A stretch of 64,000 nt of DNA from the NCBI GenBank assembly GCA_036924085.1, contig JAVGWX010000018.1, positions 25,518,063-25,582,062 of the forward strand, written 5' to 3'. Under the pieces are notes generated by a model. That model was not told where the DNA came from. It saw nothing but the letters and a program-made list of their open reading frames with translations, and searched no databases. This document shows, piece by piece, positions 10,664 through 22,014 of the stretch. Position 1 is the first letter of the stretch; the number at the start of each line of letters is the position of its first letter. Origin of the DNA: Ariolimax columbianus (Eukaryota; Mollusca; Gastropoda; Stylommatophora; Arionidae). The translations under genes and the position numbers were made by a program.

Positions 10664-11390
10664 TTAACTTAACTTAACGTCTTTATACTGGTTTAGAAGA
10701 CTCTGCAGAGTCTGTATACAACCAGTTACATTTACATTACCTTGCTCTAAAAGCTATGTGCATCCAATCTATTCTTAAAGGCATTAACTATCCCTGCCTC
10801 CACTACCTCCCTTGGCAATGCATTCTAATCATTCACAACTCTCTGACTAAAAAAATACTTCATAATATCTAATCTGGACCTCTCCTTAGTCAACTTGTAG
10901 CTGTGCCCTCTTGTTCTTGTTGGTGACTGTATTTAAAAAAACTTGTTATAGTCTAATTTATCCATTCCTCTGATCATCTCATAAACCTGTATTAAGTCAC
11001 CACGAATTCTTCTCTCTTCTAGACACTGTAGGCCGCTTTTTTTTAGTCTTTCCTCATAACTGTAATTCTGGAATCCCACTATCAGCTGTGTCGTTTTTTT
11101 TTTTGTATTCTTTCCAGCATGTTTAAATCCCCTCTCTGATAAGGACTCCACACCTGTACACAATACTCCAATCTAGGTCTAACTAATGTTTTATACAGTT
11201 TGACTTTCACTTTCTTGCTCCTATGTTTAATATTTCTTTTTATCATCCCTAACATTGCATTTGCCTTTTTTACTGCTACCTTAACTTGCTACCTCACCTT
11301 ACATGTATGATCTATTATAACCCCTAGGTCCCTTTCCTTATCTATCTAATATTGTTTTCTCCCATTCTGTAATTATGTTCCATATTGGAT

Positions 11391-12298
11391 CTACCCATGT
11401 GGATGACTATATTTATCTACATTAAACTCCATTTGCCAGATTACAGACCATTCTCGAATTTTATTTAAATCCGACCTCAATATATCCACTTCTGCTTTAG
11501 ATGAGACACTACTGCATAGTTTTGTGTCATCAGCTAATTTTGCAATCATGGATCCCATATCAATGTCCAAATCATTTATATATATCAAGAACAAAATTGT
11601 TCCCAAAACCGAGCCCTGTGGCACACCACTTTTCACTTCACACTACTCAGAGTACTCCTTATTTATACCCACCCTTTGCATTCCTCCCATTAACCAATTT
11701 TCAATCCATTTGGCAACTTCCCCACCTATTCCATGTGATTTTAACTTTCGAAATAATCTTTGATGGGGTACTCTATCAAAGGCATTTGCAAAATCTAGAT
11801 AAATAACGTCCACTGACTCCCCTTTATCTATTATTTTGGTAACCTTCTCAGTGAATTCTAATATATTTGTTAACTTAACTTAACTTAACTTAACGTCTTT
11901 ATTCTGTAATTATGTTCCATATTGGATCTACCCATGTGGATGACTGTACATTTATCTACATTAAGCATGATCTCCCTCTGGTAAACCCATGCTGACTATT
12001 TCTAATTAGATTAAATCTGTCTAAATGCATTACAATGTTTTCTTTGATTATTGACTAACAATTTACAGACTATGCTCGTTAAACTCACTGGTCTATAATT
12101 TGCTGGATGTGCTTTTTTGCCCTTTTTGAATAAGGGGATCACTCCTGCATCTTTCCAATCCCGTGGAACAATCCCTTTTGTTAGTGATTGAGAACATAAT
12201 ATAGCCAATGGTTTTGCTAATTGGTCTCTAATTTCAAACAGCAATTTTGGATGAATACCATCTTGACCTGGACATTTATCCACTTTTAACCCCTCCAA
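11391..12298 (-). pseudogene. CR1 reverse transcriptase domain (broken)
   Basis: Minus-strand frames read CPGQDGIHPKLL, IVPRDWKDAGVIPLFKKG and NYRPVSLTSIVCKLL (12011-12298). Then GVPQGSVLGTILFLIYINDL and AKLADDTKLCSSVSS (11391-11636) follow, with LADD as the catalytic box. Motif spacing fits a CR1 RT, but the two pieces lie in different frames and are separated by the insertion at 11874-11963. Confidence 0.85.
11874..11963 (-). mobile_element. 90-bp internally deleted CR1 piece nested in the CR1
   Basis: Four ttaac units and the 3'-terminal aacgtcttta are joined directly to a segment matching the CR1 interior at 11360-11425 (gttccatattggatctaccc). The piece sits inside the CR1, between ttgttaa and agcatgatctccc. 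The CR1 copy at 595-1981 runs through this point without it (ttgttaagcacgatctccc near 1460). It is a very short CR1 product with a large internal deletion, or a template-switch product. Confidence 0.75.
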
Positions 12299-12632
12299 TT
12301 GTTTTTAAACCATTTCCTCTGTAATACAGATTGATCTCAATCCCGCTGTATCCAGATATTTGAGAAATATCTATAGTCTCTGGGATCTTGGAGCAATCCT
12401 CTATTGTGTAGACTGTGCCAAAGTACTGATTGAGTAGATTAGCTGCCTACCTATTCTCACTTATTATTTTTCCTGTGAGAGGGCCTACTTTATCTTTCGA
12501 TCTCTGTTTATTTCTAACATAAGAGAAGAAGCTTTTACTATCAGTCTTGATCCTCTGAGCAAGTTTCTTTTCGAAGCCTATTTTTGCTGTTTTATTCACT
12601 TTCTGAGATATGTATTGCTTGTCCAAATATTT

Positions 12633-13565
12633 TTAATATGTTTCTTTTGATTTACCTGCCTCTATATATTTTTTCCATGCTTTATTTTTAGCTCTTCTAC
12701 ATTTAACTACAATTCTAGTTATCCACTGTTTAGGCTTGGGGTTTACCTCCCTACATGGAACACATTCCTCTTTTAGCATTTTGAGAACTATTTTAAAACT
12801 CTCCCACTCCTGTTCAACATCTGTTCCTCCGACAATATCTTCCAAGATTATGTGGTTCGCTGCCTCTTTCATCCTCTTAACATCTGTCTTAGATTGGTTA
12901 CATGTTCGCGTTTTTATGTTTACTTCTTTCCCTGCAATAAGATCCCAACCAATGATTTGATTGTCACTTGAGCCAAACAGTTCCCCAACAGTAACATTTT
13001 CAATCATATTTTCCTGTGTAGTAAAAACTAGGTCAAGTATGTTTTTGCCTCTGGTGGCGGCTTCTACATGTTGAATTAAAAAATTGTCAGTTATGCACTT
13101 AACAAAAGATTTTGGCTCTACAAGTGCATCTGCCATATCTCATTTTATTTCTGTAAAGTTGAAATCCCCCATTAATAATAATTTCCCTTCACTTGCCTTT
13201 GATATGCTACTAATCAGCTCCTCATCTACCTCCTTTTGACTTGATGGACATCTATAGCATACTCCAATCACTGTTTTTTCACCCCCACTTTCTATTTCTC
13301 CCCATACACTTTCATTTTTGTTACCACATGATAAATCATCTTTGATTGTTATATTAACAGAATTTATACAGTATAATAAAACACCACCTCCCTTAGCCTT
13401 GTCTACAACTACCCTATCTTTCCTTAACATTGTATATCCCTCTATTTCAAGTTTACTATCTGCACTGTCCTCATATGTCCATGATTCTGTTAACCCTATT
13501 ATATCTGGTTTTTCTTCTTCTACATACAGTTCCAATTCTTCTCTTTTATTTACTATGCTTCTCAC
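12633..13565 (-). pseudogene. CR1 AP endonuclease domain, one in-frame stop
   Basis: The minus-strand frame starts RSIVNKREELELYVEEEKPD and has DIIGLTESW (the metal-binding Glu) and LLLMGDFNFTEI. A single TGA at 13140-13142 follows, and the same frame continues DMADALVEPKSF, ILDLVFTTQENM and SSDNQIIGWDL. The last motif normally ends in the catalytic Asp-His. Here the His position reads Asn. It continues to about 12633 as the linker toward the RT. Confidence 0.85.
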
Positions 13566-13754
13566 ATTTGCATAAAAACATTTTAGTTTGTATTTTTGTT
13601 GTTTTTTCCACTTTTTGCTTTTGCTGTATCATTTTAATGTTTGCTTTTCCACTACTTATTTCCCACTTCCCTGACCCAAACTCTCCCCATTGACTACATC
13701 CTCTATAGCACTGTATTGTAGGCCTATCTTTAGTCTCAAACTTCATTGCCTTAC

Positions 13755-16038
13755 TAGTTTAAATTGCTAACACATTAACAGACCAACACGTAGCTTTAAT
13801 TCCTAAATTGCATTTTACAATCCACATGTCAACAGACCGACACCTCACTTTCTTAATATCCACATGTTAACATAACACCGAGCTTTTATGTTTTACGTAG
13901 TATCTTACTATCCACATTTTAACATACCAACACTGAGCTTTACGGTTGTACATAGTATCTTAGTATCAACATCTTAACAGACCAACACCAAGCTTTACTA
14001 GTATTTTACTATCCGCATGTTTACAAACTGACCCTGGGAATTAAAGTTCTAGATAGCAACATGCTATCCACATGTTAACAATCCAACTCTGAGATCTAAT
14101 GTTACAAAATTATTTTACAATCTACATGATAACAGATTTACACACACCAAGCTTTAATTGTCCAGGAAAGTATCATAATATCCCCACGTTAGCTAATGGA
14201 CATTGTGTATTAATGTTTTATATAGTATTTTACTATTCATATGTTAACAGACTAACAACAAGCTTTAATGTTCTACATAGTATTGTACTATCCAGATGTT
14301 AAAGACCAATCTAGAACAGTAATATTCTACATAGTATTGTACTATCCAGATGTTAAACACCAATCTAGAACAGTAATATTCTACATAGTATCGTACTATC
14401 CAGATGTTAAAGACCAATCTAGAACAGTAATATTCTACATAGTATTGTACTATCCAGATGTTAAACACCAATCTAGAACAGTAATATTCTACATAGTATC
14501 GTACTATCCAGATGTTAAAGACCAATCTAGAACATTAATGTCCTACTTAGTATCTTACTACTCACATGTTAACAAACCAATACCAAATTTGAATGTCCTA
14601 CAAAATATCTTACAATCCACATGTCAACAGATGCAGACCAACACAGAGATTTAGTGTCCTACATAATATATTGCAACCCAGATGCTAACAGTATCTTACT
14701 ATCCTTGGGTTAACATACCAACATCGAGCTTTACTTCCCATTATTGCATTGTATGATCCACATGGTAACACACTAACAACAAGCTTTCATGTCCTGCATA
14801 TTTTATTAAAACGTGCGTATCGGGAGATTGACACCAAGCTGGCATGTGCTACATAGTATCTTACTTTCTAAATATTTACAGACAGAACCGAGGTATTACT
14901 GTCCTACATAAAATCTTACTAACCACATGTTAACATACTGACACTGTTTATTAATGTCCTAGATGTTATCTTACAGTCCACATGTTGACGAAGGGACACC
15001 AAGTTTTGCTGTCTTACATTTTATTTTACTATTCACATGTTAAAAGAAAGGCATTGAACACTATTGTCCTCCATAGTATCTTACTATACACATGTTAACA
15101 GACTGAGAATGAGCTTTAATATCTTCCAAATTATCTTACTGACCCTTTGTCAACAGAATTACGATAAGCTTTAATGCCCTACATAGTATCTTACTATCCA
15201 CATGGCAGCAGATGTAGGTTGACATTGAGCTCTACAGTCCTACAAATTATCATGATATTCATATATTAACATACTAACACCAACCGTAAATACCATACAT
15301 TTCATTTTACTATCCAAATGTTAACAAACTGACAACCAGATTTAATGTCCTAAATAGCATTTAAGTGTCTCCATGTTAACAGACCGACACAGATCTTTGT
15401 TGTCCTACAAAGTATCTTAATAAAAATGCATGTCAACACATGTGAAATGACACGGAATGATACTGCTCTACAAAGCATCCTACTATTCACATGTTAACAG
15501 ACTGACAACATGTTTTAATGTCCTACACGTTATCTTACTGCCCCCTGTCAACAGACCAACACCGAGCTTTGCTGTCCTACAAATTATTTTACTATCCACA
15601 TCTTAGCAGACCAACAGTAAGCTTCACTTTTCTAGATTGTATTGCACGCTTCGCACGTCAACACACCAATAGCAAGCTTTCATGTCCAACATATTGTCTT
15701 TATCTCAGCATCTTAGCAGACCAACATCGAGCTAGAATGTTCTACATAGAATCTTACAATAAACATTCTAACAGATGAAACTCAAGCATTAGTTCTTACA
15801 TTTAATTTTATTATCCACATCTCAGGTGATGGACCCTGCAAAGTAATGTCCTACATTTTTTAAATAATCACACGTTAACAGACAGAGAGACGAAGCTTTA
15901 ACTTCTACATACAATCTTAATATACACATTTTAGCAGATCAGTCATGCAAAGTAGTGTTCTACATTTTATCTTACTGTCCAAATGTTAACAGACACATAC
16001 TGGGCTTTAATGAGCTACGTAGTAATCTTACTATTCAC
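13755..16038. repeat. Sat-C: second block
   Basis: This is a continuation of the satellite of about 55 bp with units such as cacatgttaacagac and ctacatagtatcttact. Around 40 degenerate units can be followed. It includes the homogeneous sub-array at 14265-14525. It ends at tattcac (16032-16038), which is duplicated at 16450-16456 across a LINE insertion. Confidence 0.9.
14265..14525. repeat. Homogenised Sat-C sub-array with a 108-bp dimeric unit
   Basis: The word ctatccagatgtt recurs at 14288, 14342 and 14396, a 54-bp period. Alternate units carry aaagacc with attgtac and aaacacc with atcgtac, so the true unit is a 108-bp dimer. Both strands stay open because 54 is divisible by three. The 86- and 128-codon frames here have no other support. 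Confidence 0.92.
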
Positions 16039-16449
16039 AAAGATAGATACAAAATATCAGAAATTAGTATATACACAAATGCAAAAAGATATATGCATAT
16101 AAGACATAAGCAGTAGACCAGACCCATTTTACCAACTCAAAAAAACCAACAAACTACTTTATTTTGCCTGAAAACTGGTCACTCAAGATTACTAGAACAT
16201 CTATACCGATCACAGATCTCACACACAGATGAGTGCCATTTGGAAAATAGGACCAGAATCCTGGGCATATTCTACAGAAATGCCAACTTAATAGTGAAAT
16301 GAGATGCCAAACCTTGCCAAACGGTGCGGAACTTAGCCAAAGCAGTGTGGCAGTCGCTCTGACCTGGTGAAGACTACATACTTCATCAAGACAACTGGCC
16401 TTCGCATATAGCAGGACCAAAGGACACTGAACGCAAAGAATAAAAAAAT
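16039..16449 (+). mobile_element. LINE 3' fragment in Sat-C
   Basis: The plus strand reads YRSQISHTDECHLEN and further C-terminal LINE-like residues, with stops, and ends in an A-rich tail aaagaataaaaaaat. The TSD is tattcac at 16032-16038 and 16450-16456, with the satellite continuing normally on both sides. It is a short 5'-truncated retroposition. Confidence 0.75.
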
Positions 16450-16699
16450 TATTCACGTGTTAGGATACCAAAATGGAACTTTAATGTCCTACATATTATC
16501 TTGTTATCCATACGTCAACAGATCAACACTGACATTTAATGGTAAACATATTATCTTACTTTTCACATGTTGGCAGTAAGATACTGAGCTTTAATGTTCT
16601 ACATAGAATCTTACTATTCACAAATTAACAGATGCAAACTAACACAGAGCTTTACTGTCCTATGCAGTATTTTACTATCACATGTTAGTAGACAGATAC
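16450..16699. repeat. Sat-C: third block
   Basis: These are degenerate units of about 55 bp containing caacagatcaacactgac and cacatgttggcag. The block ends with gacagatac (16691-16699), which is duplicated at 19880-19888 on the far side of the RTE-type LINE. Confidence 0.85.
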
Positions 16700-16796
16700 T
16701 TACTTACTTAGTCGCTCCTCTTCTACCATGAGGTGTAGAGGTTTGCCAAAGAGAACGCCACATTGCTCTATCCGGCGTCTTTTTCCTGGCCTCTTT

Positions 16797-18260
16797 TTAA
16801 TCCAGCCCTCTATCACTTAGGGACTGTCGTATGTTGTCTTCCCAACGTACTTTGGGACATCCTCGGGGTCTGCGTCCTTGGCTTTTGATCTCCCATGACC
16901 GCTTTGGTATCCGATCTTCTTCCATTCTACAGACATGGCCAAACCACTGTAGTTGGGACTGCTCCACTCGTGTCTGCAGGGGTTGAACTTCAAGATTGAT
17001 ACGTATTGTCTGGTTACGGATCTTGTCCCTTTTCGTTACCTGAACTGCCTTTCTTAGGTACCTCAGTTCTGAAGTTTGTAATTGCCTTTCTAGGGCTGTA
17101 GTCATTGCCCGTGACTCACATCCATATGTCATGAGAGGCACATAGGTCGAGCGGTATACATTCATCTTTGTGTTCCTGCTTATTTCTCTTCTACTGAGGA
17201 AACCTCCGTTTATTGCATGGAACAGTCTACATGCTGCTGCCCTTCGTGCAGTTAACTCCTCTTTGATTCCTCCCCTGCTGTCTATAACCACTCCTAGATA
17301 TTTAAAGTTGCTGACCTGCTCTAGTGCTCGTGTTCCCAGGGTTAACTGATGTCTCCTTTCATCTCTGGCGATCACCATGGTTTTTGTTTTGGAGTTGCTG
17401 ATGTGCATTCCTCTCTTCTTCAACTCTTCTTCCCAGACCTGCAAGTTGATCTGGAGATGTGCTTCGGTTTTCGTGATCAGGGCCACATCGTCTGCAAATG
17501 CTAGTTCCGATATGTAACTTGGTCTCATCTTCCAGTACCCTACTTCATACTTTTTTGTCCGTTCCTTGCATGCTTTGATGACTTCATCCATGAGGAGTAT
17601 GAAAAGGTACGGTGATAGAATGTCCCCCTGTCTTACTCCGCTAGTGGTCTTGAACTCCCCTGACTTTTGATTTGATGTCCGCACATAATTTCTGCATGTT
17701 TTATAGAAACTCTGTATGGCAGAGATCAGGGGTCCTGGGATGTTCTTCCTTGTCAGGCACTCCCAGAGTTTGTCCCAAGGAACTTTATCAAATGCTTTCT
17801 CCAAATCCAAAAAGCAGAGATGCATCTCTTTATCATATTCAAGAGCCTTTTCACTTAGCTGTCTGAGTGTAAAGATAAGGTCTTGAGTACTTCTGTTTGC
17901 CCTAAACCCACATTGAGTTTCATCCATATATTGCTCTGCTAGACTTCTTAATCGCCGTTCTAGAATCCTAGAGTAGACTTTCCCTGGGACACTGAGAAGG
18001 GAAATATCTCTGTGATTTTCACATTGTCGATTGTCGCCCTTTTTAAATATTGGTATTATTATTGCAACCTCCCAGTCTCTTGGTATCTTCTTGTGGCGCC
18101 AAGCTGCCTTGAGAATCTTCATGAATAGCATCTCTCCTGCCGCTCCCATGTATTTAACCATTTCTGGTGTTATACCATCATGTCCTGCTGCTTTACCAAT
18201 CTTACTTTTCTCCAATGCTGCCTTTAGTTCTTCCATTGTGAAATTATCGTTTCTCTCCAT
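16797..18260 (-). CDS. RTE-type reverse transcriptase, open frame of 487 residues
   Basis: This is the RT part of the LINE polyprotein, which would copy the element's RNA at a nicked target. Visible in order are GHDGITPEMVKY, RDWEVAIIIPIFKKG, CGFRANRSTQDLIF, the motif A region CFLDLEKAFDKVPW, motif B SGVRQGDILSPYLF, the catalytic AFADDVALI (about 17485-17502), KTKTMVI, NFKYLGVVIDS, and the C-terminal WFGHVCRME and RPRGCPKVRWED. All core RT motifs are intact. The frame begins inside the polyprotein and the upstream EN and linker lie in other frames, so the whole protein cannot be made without frameshifts. The apparent ATG at 18260 is probably just the first in-frame Met. Confidence 0.9.
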   Translation of the reverse strand: MERNDNFTMEELKAALEKSKIGKAAGHDGITPEMVKYMGAAGEMLFMKILKAAWRHKKIPRDWEVAIIIPIFKKGDNRQCENHRDISLLSVPGKVYSRILERRLRSLAEQYMDETQCGFRANRSTQDLIFTLRQLSEKALEYDKEMHLCFLDLEKAFDKVPWDKLWECLTRKNIPGPLISAIQSFYKTCRNYVRTSNQKSGEFKTTSGVRQGDILSPYLFILLMDEVIKACKERTKKYEVGYWKMRPSYISELAFADDVALITKTEAHLQINLQVWEEELKKRGMHISNSKTKTMVIARDERRHQLTLGTRALEQVSNFKYLGVVIDSRGGIKEELTARRAAACRLFHAINGGFLSRREISRNTKMNVYRSTYVPLMTYGCESRAMTTALERQLQTSELRYLRKAVQVTKRDKIRNQTIRINLEVQPLQTRVEQSQLQWFGHVCRMEEDRIPKRSWEIKSQGRRPRGCPKVRWEDNIRQSLSDRGLD

Positions 18261-18299
18261 GGCTCCCTCTTCTTGAATTGGGACTGTTACTTCCAGAGC

Positions 18300-19774
18300 T
18301 TAGTTTTCCTCCACTCCAAGGCGATCTGAGAAATATTCTTTCCATCTGTTAATTACCTCTTCTGGGGCAGTCAACAGCGCACCTTGTTTATCTTTAACAA
18401 ATTTCAGGGGGCGTTCCTTTTCCTTCCTCATGTTCTTTAAGGTCCTGTAGAACAGTTTCTGGTTTTCTCCAGCATTATTTTCCAGTTTCTCTCCAAATTC
18501 TTCCCAGGATCTCTTTTTGGCCTTGACCACAGTCTTCTTTGCTTCTGTTCTAAAATTTACATATTTTTTATATTTCTTTGTTTGTTCTTCTGTATTCCTA
18601 GCCCCTAGGTATTGCTTCCATGCCTTTTTCTTTTCTCGTATTATTGTTTTCACTTCTTCTGTCCACCATGGTGTACTCTTTCTCTTCCACCCTTCTTTGG
18701 TTTGACCGCATGACTCTGCTGCAGCCTCTTTGAGGATGTCTTTGAATTTTACCCAAAGCATTTCCATATCTTCTTCAGATTCCTCTATCCTTTCTATTGC
18801 TGTTATTATGAGCCCTTAGTATCTCCTCTTAACATCTGGTTCTCGTAGTTTGTAAGCCTTAATTTTATTTTCTCCTCATGTATTATGTTTCATGCTTGCT
18901 GATGGGTGTTGCCTAGCTGGATAGTGTTTTTCAATTTCTCTCTTTATTTTAACTAGGTAGTGGTCGCTACCTATCTCTGGTCCTCTGAACACTCTAGCAT
19001 CCTTTACATACTTGAAATCAGTTTTCCTCACTATTGCATAGTCAATTATGGATCTTTCATTTCTTGCCGGCTCGCATCTTGTGTAGGCATGGATACGCTT
19101 GTGTGGAAACCTTGTATTTGTAATAACAAGGTTTTGTTCTCTGCAGAATCTGAGCAGTCGTTTTCCATTGTCATTTAAGACATCTTCTCCATACCTACCG
19201 ATCACTCCATCCCATCTAGAATAGTCGTTTCCAACTCTTGCGTTGAAGTCTCCAAGGAGAAGTATTTCATTATGGCAATCGTCAATGGTCCTTTGAAGGA
19301 GCTCATAAAATTCATCTTTTATGTCAGTGCTCTCATCTTCGTTTGGTGACGATATCCATTTGACTATCCTTCTCAGGTATACTTAGAACCATCAGTCGTT
19401 CTGAAATGAACTTCCATCCTTTAATGGTTGCTCATGGGAACTCCGCTGTAGTATAGCATGTTGCCATCATGGTCCAGAACGCCCTATCCCTTTTTCTTTG
19501 TTTCTGTAAGTGCCAGGACTGTCAATTTTGCTATCTTCATCTCCTCTATTAGTTCTTGTTCTTTTCCGTTTATACTTCGTACATTCCATGTTCCGTAAAT
19601 CGTGGTCCTTATTTCTCGCCTGTTCGTCGCCGTTGAGGTCAGTCCGGTTTTCTCTATGTTTTGACTTGTAATCATTTTTTTTAAGACAAACAGGTGATTA
19701 GCCTGTTGTGTCTTTGCATGGTGGAGGGGCTGCCTCCTTACAGCCTCCATGCCGGCCGACCCGTTTTTGTCCAC
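18300..19774 (-). pseudogene. RTE-type endonuclease and linker, frameshifted
   Basis: Minus-strand pieces in at least three frames are: the EN start YGTWNVRSINGKEQELIEEM with VLALTETKKKG (19484-19774), LLLGDFNARVGNDYSRWDGV (about 19200-19260), the EN end with ITNTRFPHKRIH, SIIDYAIVR and GPEIGSDHYLVK (18876-19205), and the linker with WWTEEVKTIIREKKKAWKQ (18300-18767). The Asn, Glu, Asp and Asp-His signature residues are recognisable. The region between 19260 and 19484 is the most decayed. Confidence 0.85.
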
Positions 19775-19910
19775 GGCTGCTTATTTATTCGCAGCTAACC
19801 TCCAAATTAGGAGGCCTTTCAGCAATCCGCAACCCTGCTGACGCGCCTGGAAGTAGGTAGGTGCCTCCCCCAGGTAGTTGACAGATACCGAGCTTTTATG
19901 TTTCACACAG

Positions 19911-20193
19911 GCAAAGGCCACCGTCCATCGTAGTTGATGATGGCATAATTAATTTTGCTAGCTCTATTTTTAGTAAGGATTAACTGCGCTACTTTTTAAT
20001 CCTCCCTCTCTCATTTCGAACCGCCCAACCCCAGTAGCAGGTCAAGGACAAGACAACAAGGAAGCGACTCCGAGATGCAAGGGACTCCGCATCAAGCACC
20101 CGTGAAAAAAACGGCGGAGTCCAGAGAAGAACCCATTCCACCTGATCACAAGACCGACGGCTTAACCACTTCGCTATGGAATCTCCAGAAATC
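19911..20193 (-). mobile_element. tRNA-derived SINE (SINE-C) with 14-bp TSD
   Basis: On the minus strand a perfect A box TAGCGAAGTGG (20166-20176) is followed about 45 bp on by a B-box-like GGTTCTTCTCT. A second GGTTCGAA word occurs on the same strand near 20015. It is flanked by tatgtttcacacag at 19897-19910 and 20194-20207, and the Sat-C phrase continues on both sides. It is the last of the insertions into Sat-C. Confidence 0.85.
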
Positions 20194-20340
20194 TATGTTT
20201 CACACAGTATCTTTCAATCAATATGTTAACCACAATAACATTGAAGACTCTAAAAACTATTGGGTGGTTAGCCCATTCTAGTATTTCAAAACAAGCACAG
20301 CTCCTATTGAGTATGTAGTATCTTAATGACTGCACCAACA
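20194..20340. repeat. Sat-C: last remnant
   Basis: Weak units (caatatgttaaccacaa, atgtagtatcttaatgac) fade into unrelated sequence. Confidence 0.55.
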
Positions 20341-21040
20341 ACAACAGAACCAAACAAAGCAGTTCTGCAAACAATGCTATAGCTTTATTTCTAAAAGCCT
20401 ATAGAAATATCATGTAAGATGCATTATCAAGTGTTAGAAATCCGTCTATACTGTAGGGCTTTGCACAGTCATACAAACACGCATACACACACATGCAGAA
20501 AGAAATGGTGTGTGCAAAAAGGAACGTTTAGTATAGTAAACAACGGTATGTGTTACTTACTGGGCCTCTTCATTTCGTATTTGTTAAAAGTGACAATAGT
20601 GTCATTACTCGAATATACCATATGTGTACAACGGGACAGCAACGTGTAATTTTATCAATACATGGAATATAGGAATGTGTATTTAATAGGTGTTTGTTTA
20701 CATTCATGAATATGACAACATTGGCGTGTTTTGAAAGAAAAGAAATAAACAACCACATACTGGAATAAGGTTCAATTTGATCGAGAAATAGTATAAAAAG
20801 AAAGACTACGTAAGTTTGCTTACATCTCATTACATCCGAGGCTGGAAGAATACATGTAGGAACACATAAGCATTCAATATAAGCACCTTACAGCTAACTA
20901 TAAACAACTCTTAGTACAGGAACTTCGAATAGCGAGATAATAGTTTCACTGATAAAAAGTGAACTGATTTCACTTGGTTTACCTCGTCACAAGTACCATT
21001 TTCGGCAAAGGGAATTAATAAAAATTACAATAAAATACAT
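20341..21040. other. AT-rich sequence, nothing recognised
   Basis: There is a short CA-rich stretch at about 20475-20500 but no TE motif or credible coding frame. Confidence 0.45.
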
Positions 21041-21049
21041 TATTTAATA

Positions 21050-21230
21050 TTTTTTTTATTAAAAAAGGAAAAAAAAAACCTAGCACAAACCTAGCATACG
21101 TACATACAGACGCACACATGCATCCAAGCACTGGCTTATGCATCCTGATATCGCCCAATGAACTACGATATGGGGTGGAAAATGGTACGCCTCCGCCAGT
21201 AGAAACTAGTGAGGTAAACATCTAAGCAAC
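21050..21230 (+). mobile_element. R190 dispersed repeat, single unit
   Basis: It contains atgcatccaagcactggctt and cgcctccgccagtagaaact, also present in the two units at 34141-34542 and, reversed, at 22015-22145. An A-rich stretch precedes it here. The family has no coding potential. Confidence 0.75.
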
Positions 21231-22010
21231 AACAACATTAGCAGCTACAGGAGCAGTCAGTGTTGTCTTCTGCCAGTTACTTGCCTAGTCCGCTCCATGA
21301 CTTCGACGCCTTACTGTCAAGGTCCAAGGTTCAGCTGTCACAATCGTCGCCCGGGGTCGCGAGCGGTTCCTCCCCATATGTCTTGTACGAGGACGAAAGC
21401 AAGCGTGAGAAATTTGGTCGGGTGGATAATTAACACCTATCGCCTTCAGTGTACAGATGTCAATGTACACGTCCATGTGGTTCTGGTGTAGGGCCATAGC
21501 TCACTTGTTCTAGGTTTGTAACCTGGATAAAGAGGGGAGACGCCCAAGTCAGAACTTCTCACGTAAATGTTTTATGATGGGATAGCCATTATTTATTTAT
21601 TTATTTTTGCAATTTAATTGGTTGCGTCCCCTGCTATGTATTTTTTTTTTAAATTGTTAGTATCAGTAAAAGGTTTTGTGTCTGCAACTAATACCATAGG
21701 CTTAAAAAGAAAACACTTGTAAGAAATCTTTGAACATACTGTCATAAAGGAATAATTATTCTATGATATAAGCTGAAGAAAAAGTGTGAATTCCATGGAG
21801 AGATGTTAAGGGTAGCATTATAAGAGCACTGTATATATATAAAGCCTAGGGTGTGACCTTGTTAGATTGACTGCTTCTCTCGCTAAGATACACGGTTTGA
21901 TCTACGGTTACATGTTAGAGCCAACCCAGCTGTAAATGTGTACCTGGTTTACTGTTATGAAAAATATGGCAGAGGGACAGGAACTGGTCCTCACAAAAGC
22001 TAAAGTTTGT
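21231..22010. other. Unassigned; one TATA-like stretch
   Basis: No recognisable gene. At 21830-21842 tatatatataaag resembles a TATA box, but no downstream transcript or LTR could be supported. A ttattta microsatellite lies near 21588-21607. Confidence 0.35.
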
Positions 22011-22014
22011 GGTT

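Larger units (their letters stand above)
10664..13750 (-). mobile_element. CR1 LINE, nearly complete but broken, in Sat-C
   Basis: On the minus strand the order is a short N-terminal stretch, an endonuclease (EN), RT, a C-terminal segment (YSYEERLKKSGLQCLEERRI at 10933-11163) and a 3' end with (TTAAG)-type repeats at 10664-10680. The EN and RT parts are described separately. A 90-bp rearranged CR1 piece interrupts it at 11874-11963. Stops and frameshifts rule out function. A 5-bp word cctta occurs at both edges but is too short to be a secure TSD. Confidence 0.9.
16700..19879 (-). mobile_element. Near full-length RTE-type LINE with TSD
   Basis: The element is about 3.2 kb on the minus strand. 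The 5' end near 19879 starts with a GC-rich leader. An EN domain (broken) is followed by a linker and an RT domain that is open throughout. The 3' end at 16700 is an (AAGT)n tail (taagtaagtaagta). The TSD is gacagatac at 16691-16699 and 19880-19888, extendable to 12 bp with one mismatch, and the Sat-C phrase gacagataccgagctt resumes immediately. Assignment to the RTE/BovB group rests on the EN-RT layout, the lack of RNase H and the C-terminal QLQWFGHVCRMEEDRIPKRS region. Confidence 0.92.

Noticed and set aside
21820..21960. LTR or gene promoter around a TATA-like tatatataaag
   Set aside because: No second LTR, primer-binding site, gag/pol frame or downstream gene was found.
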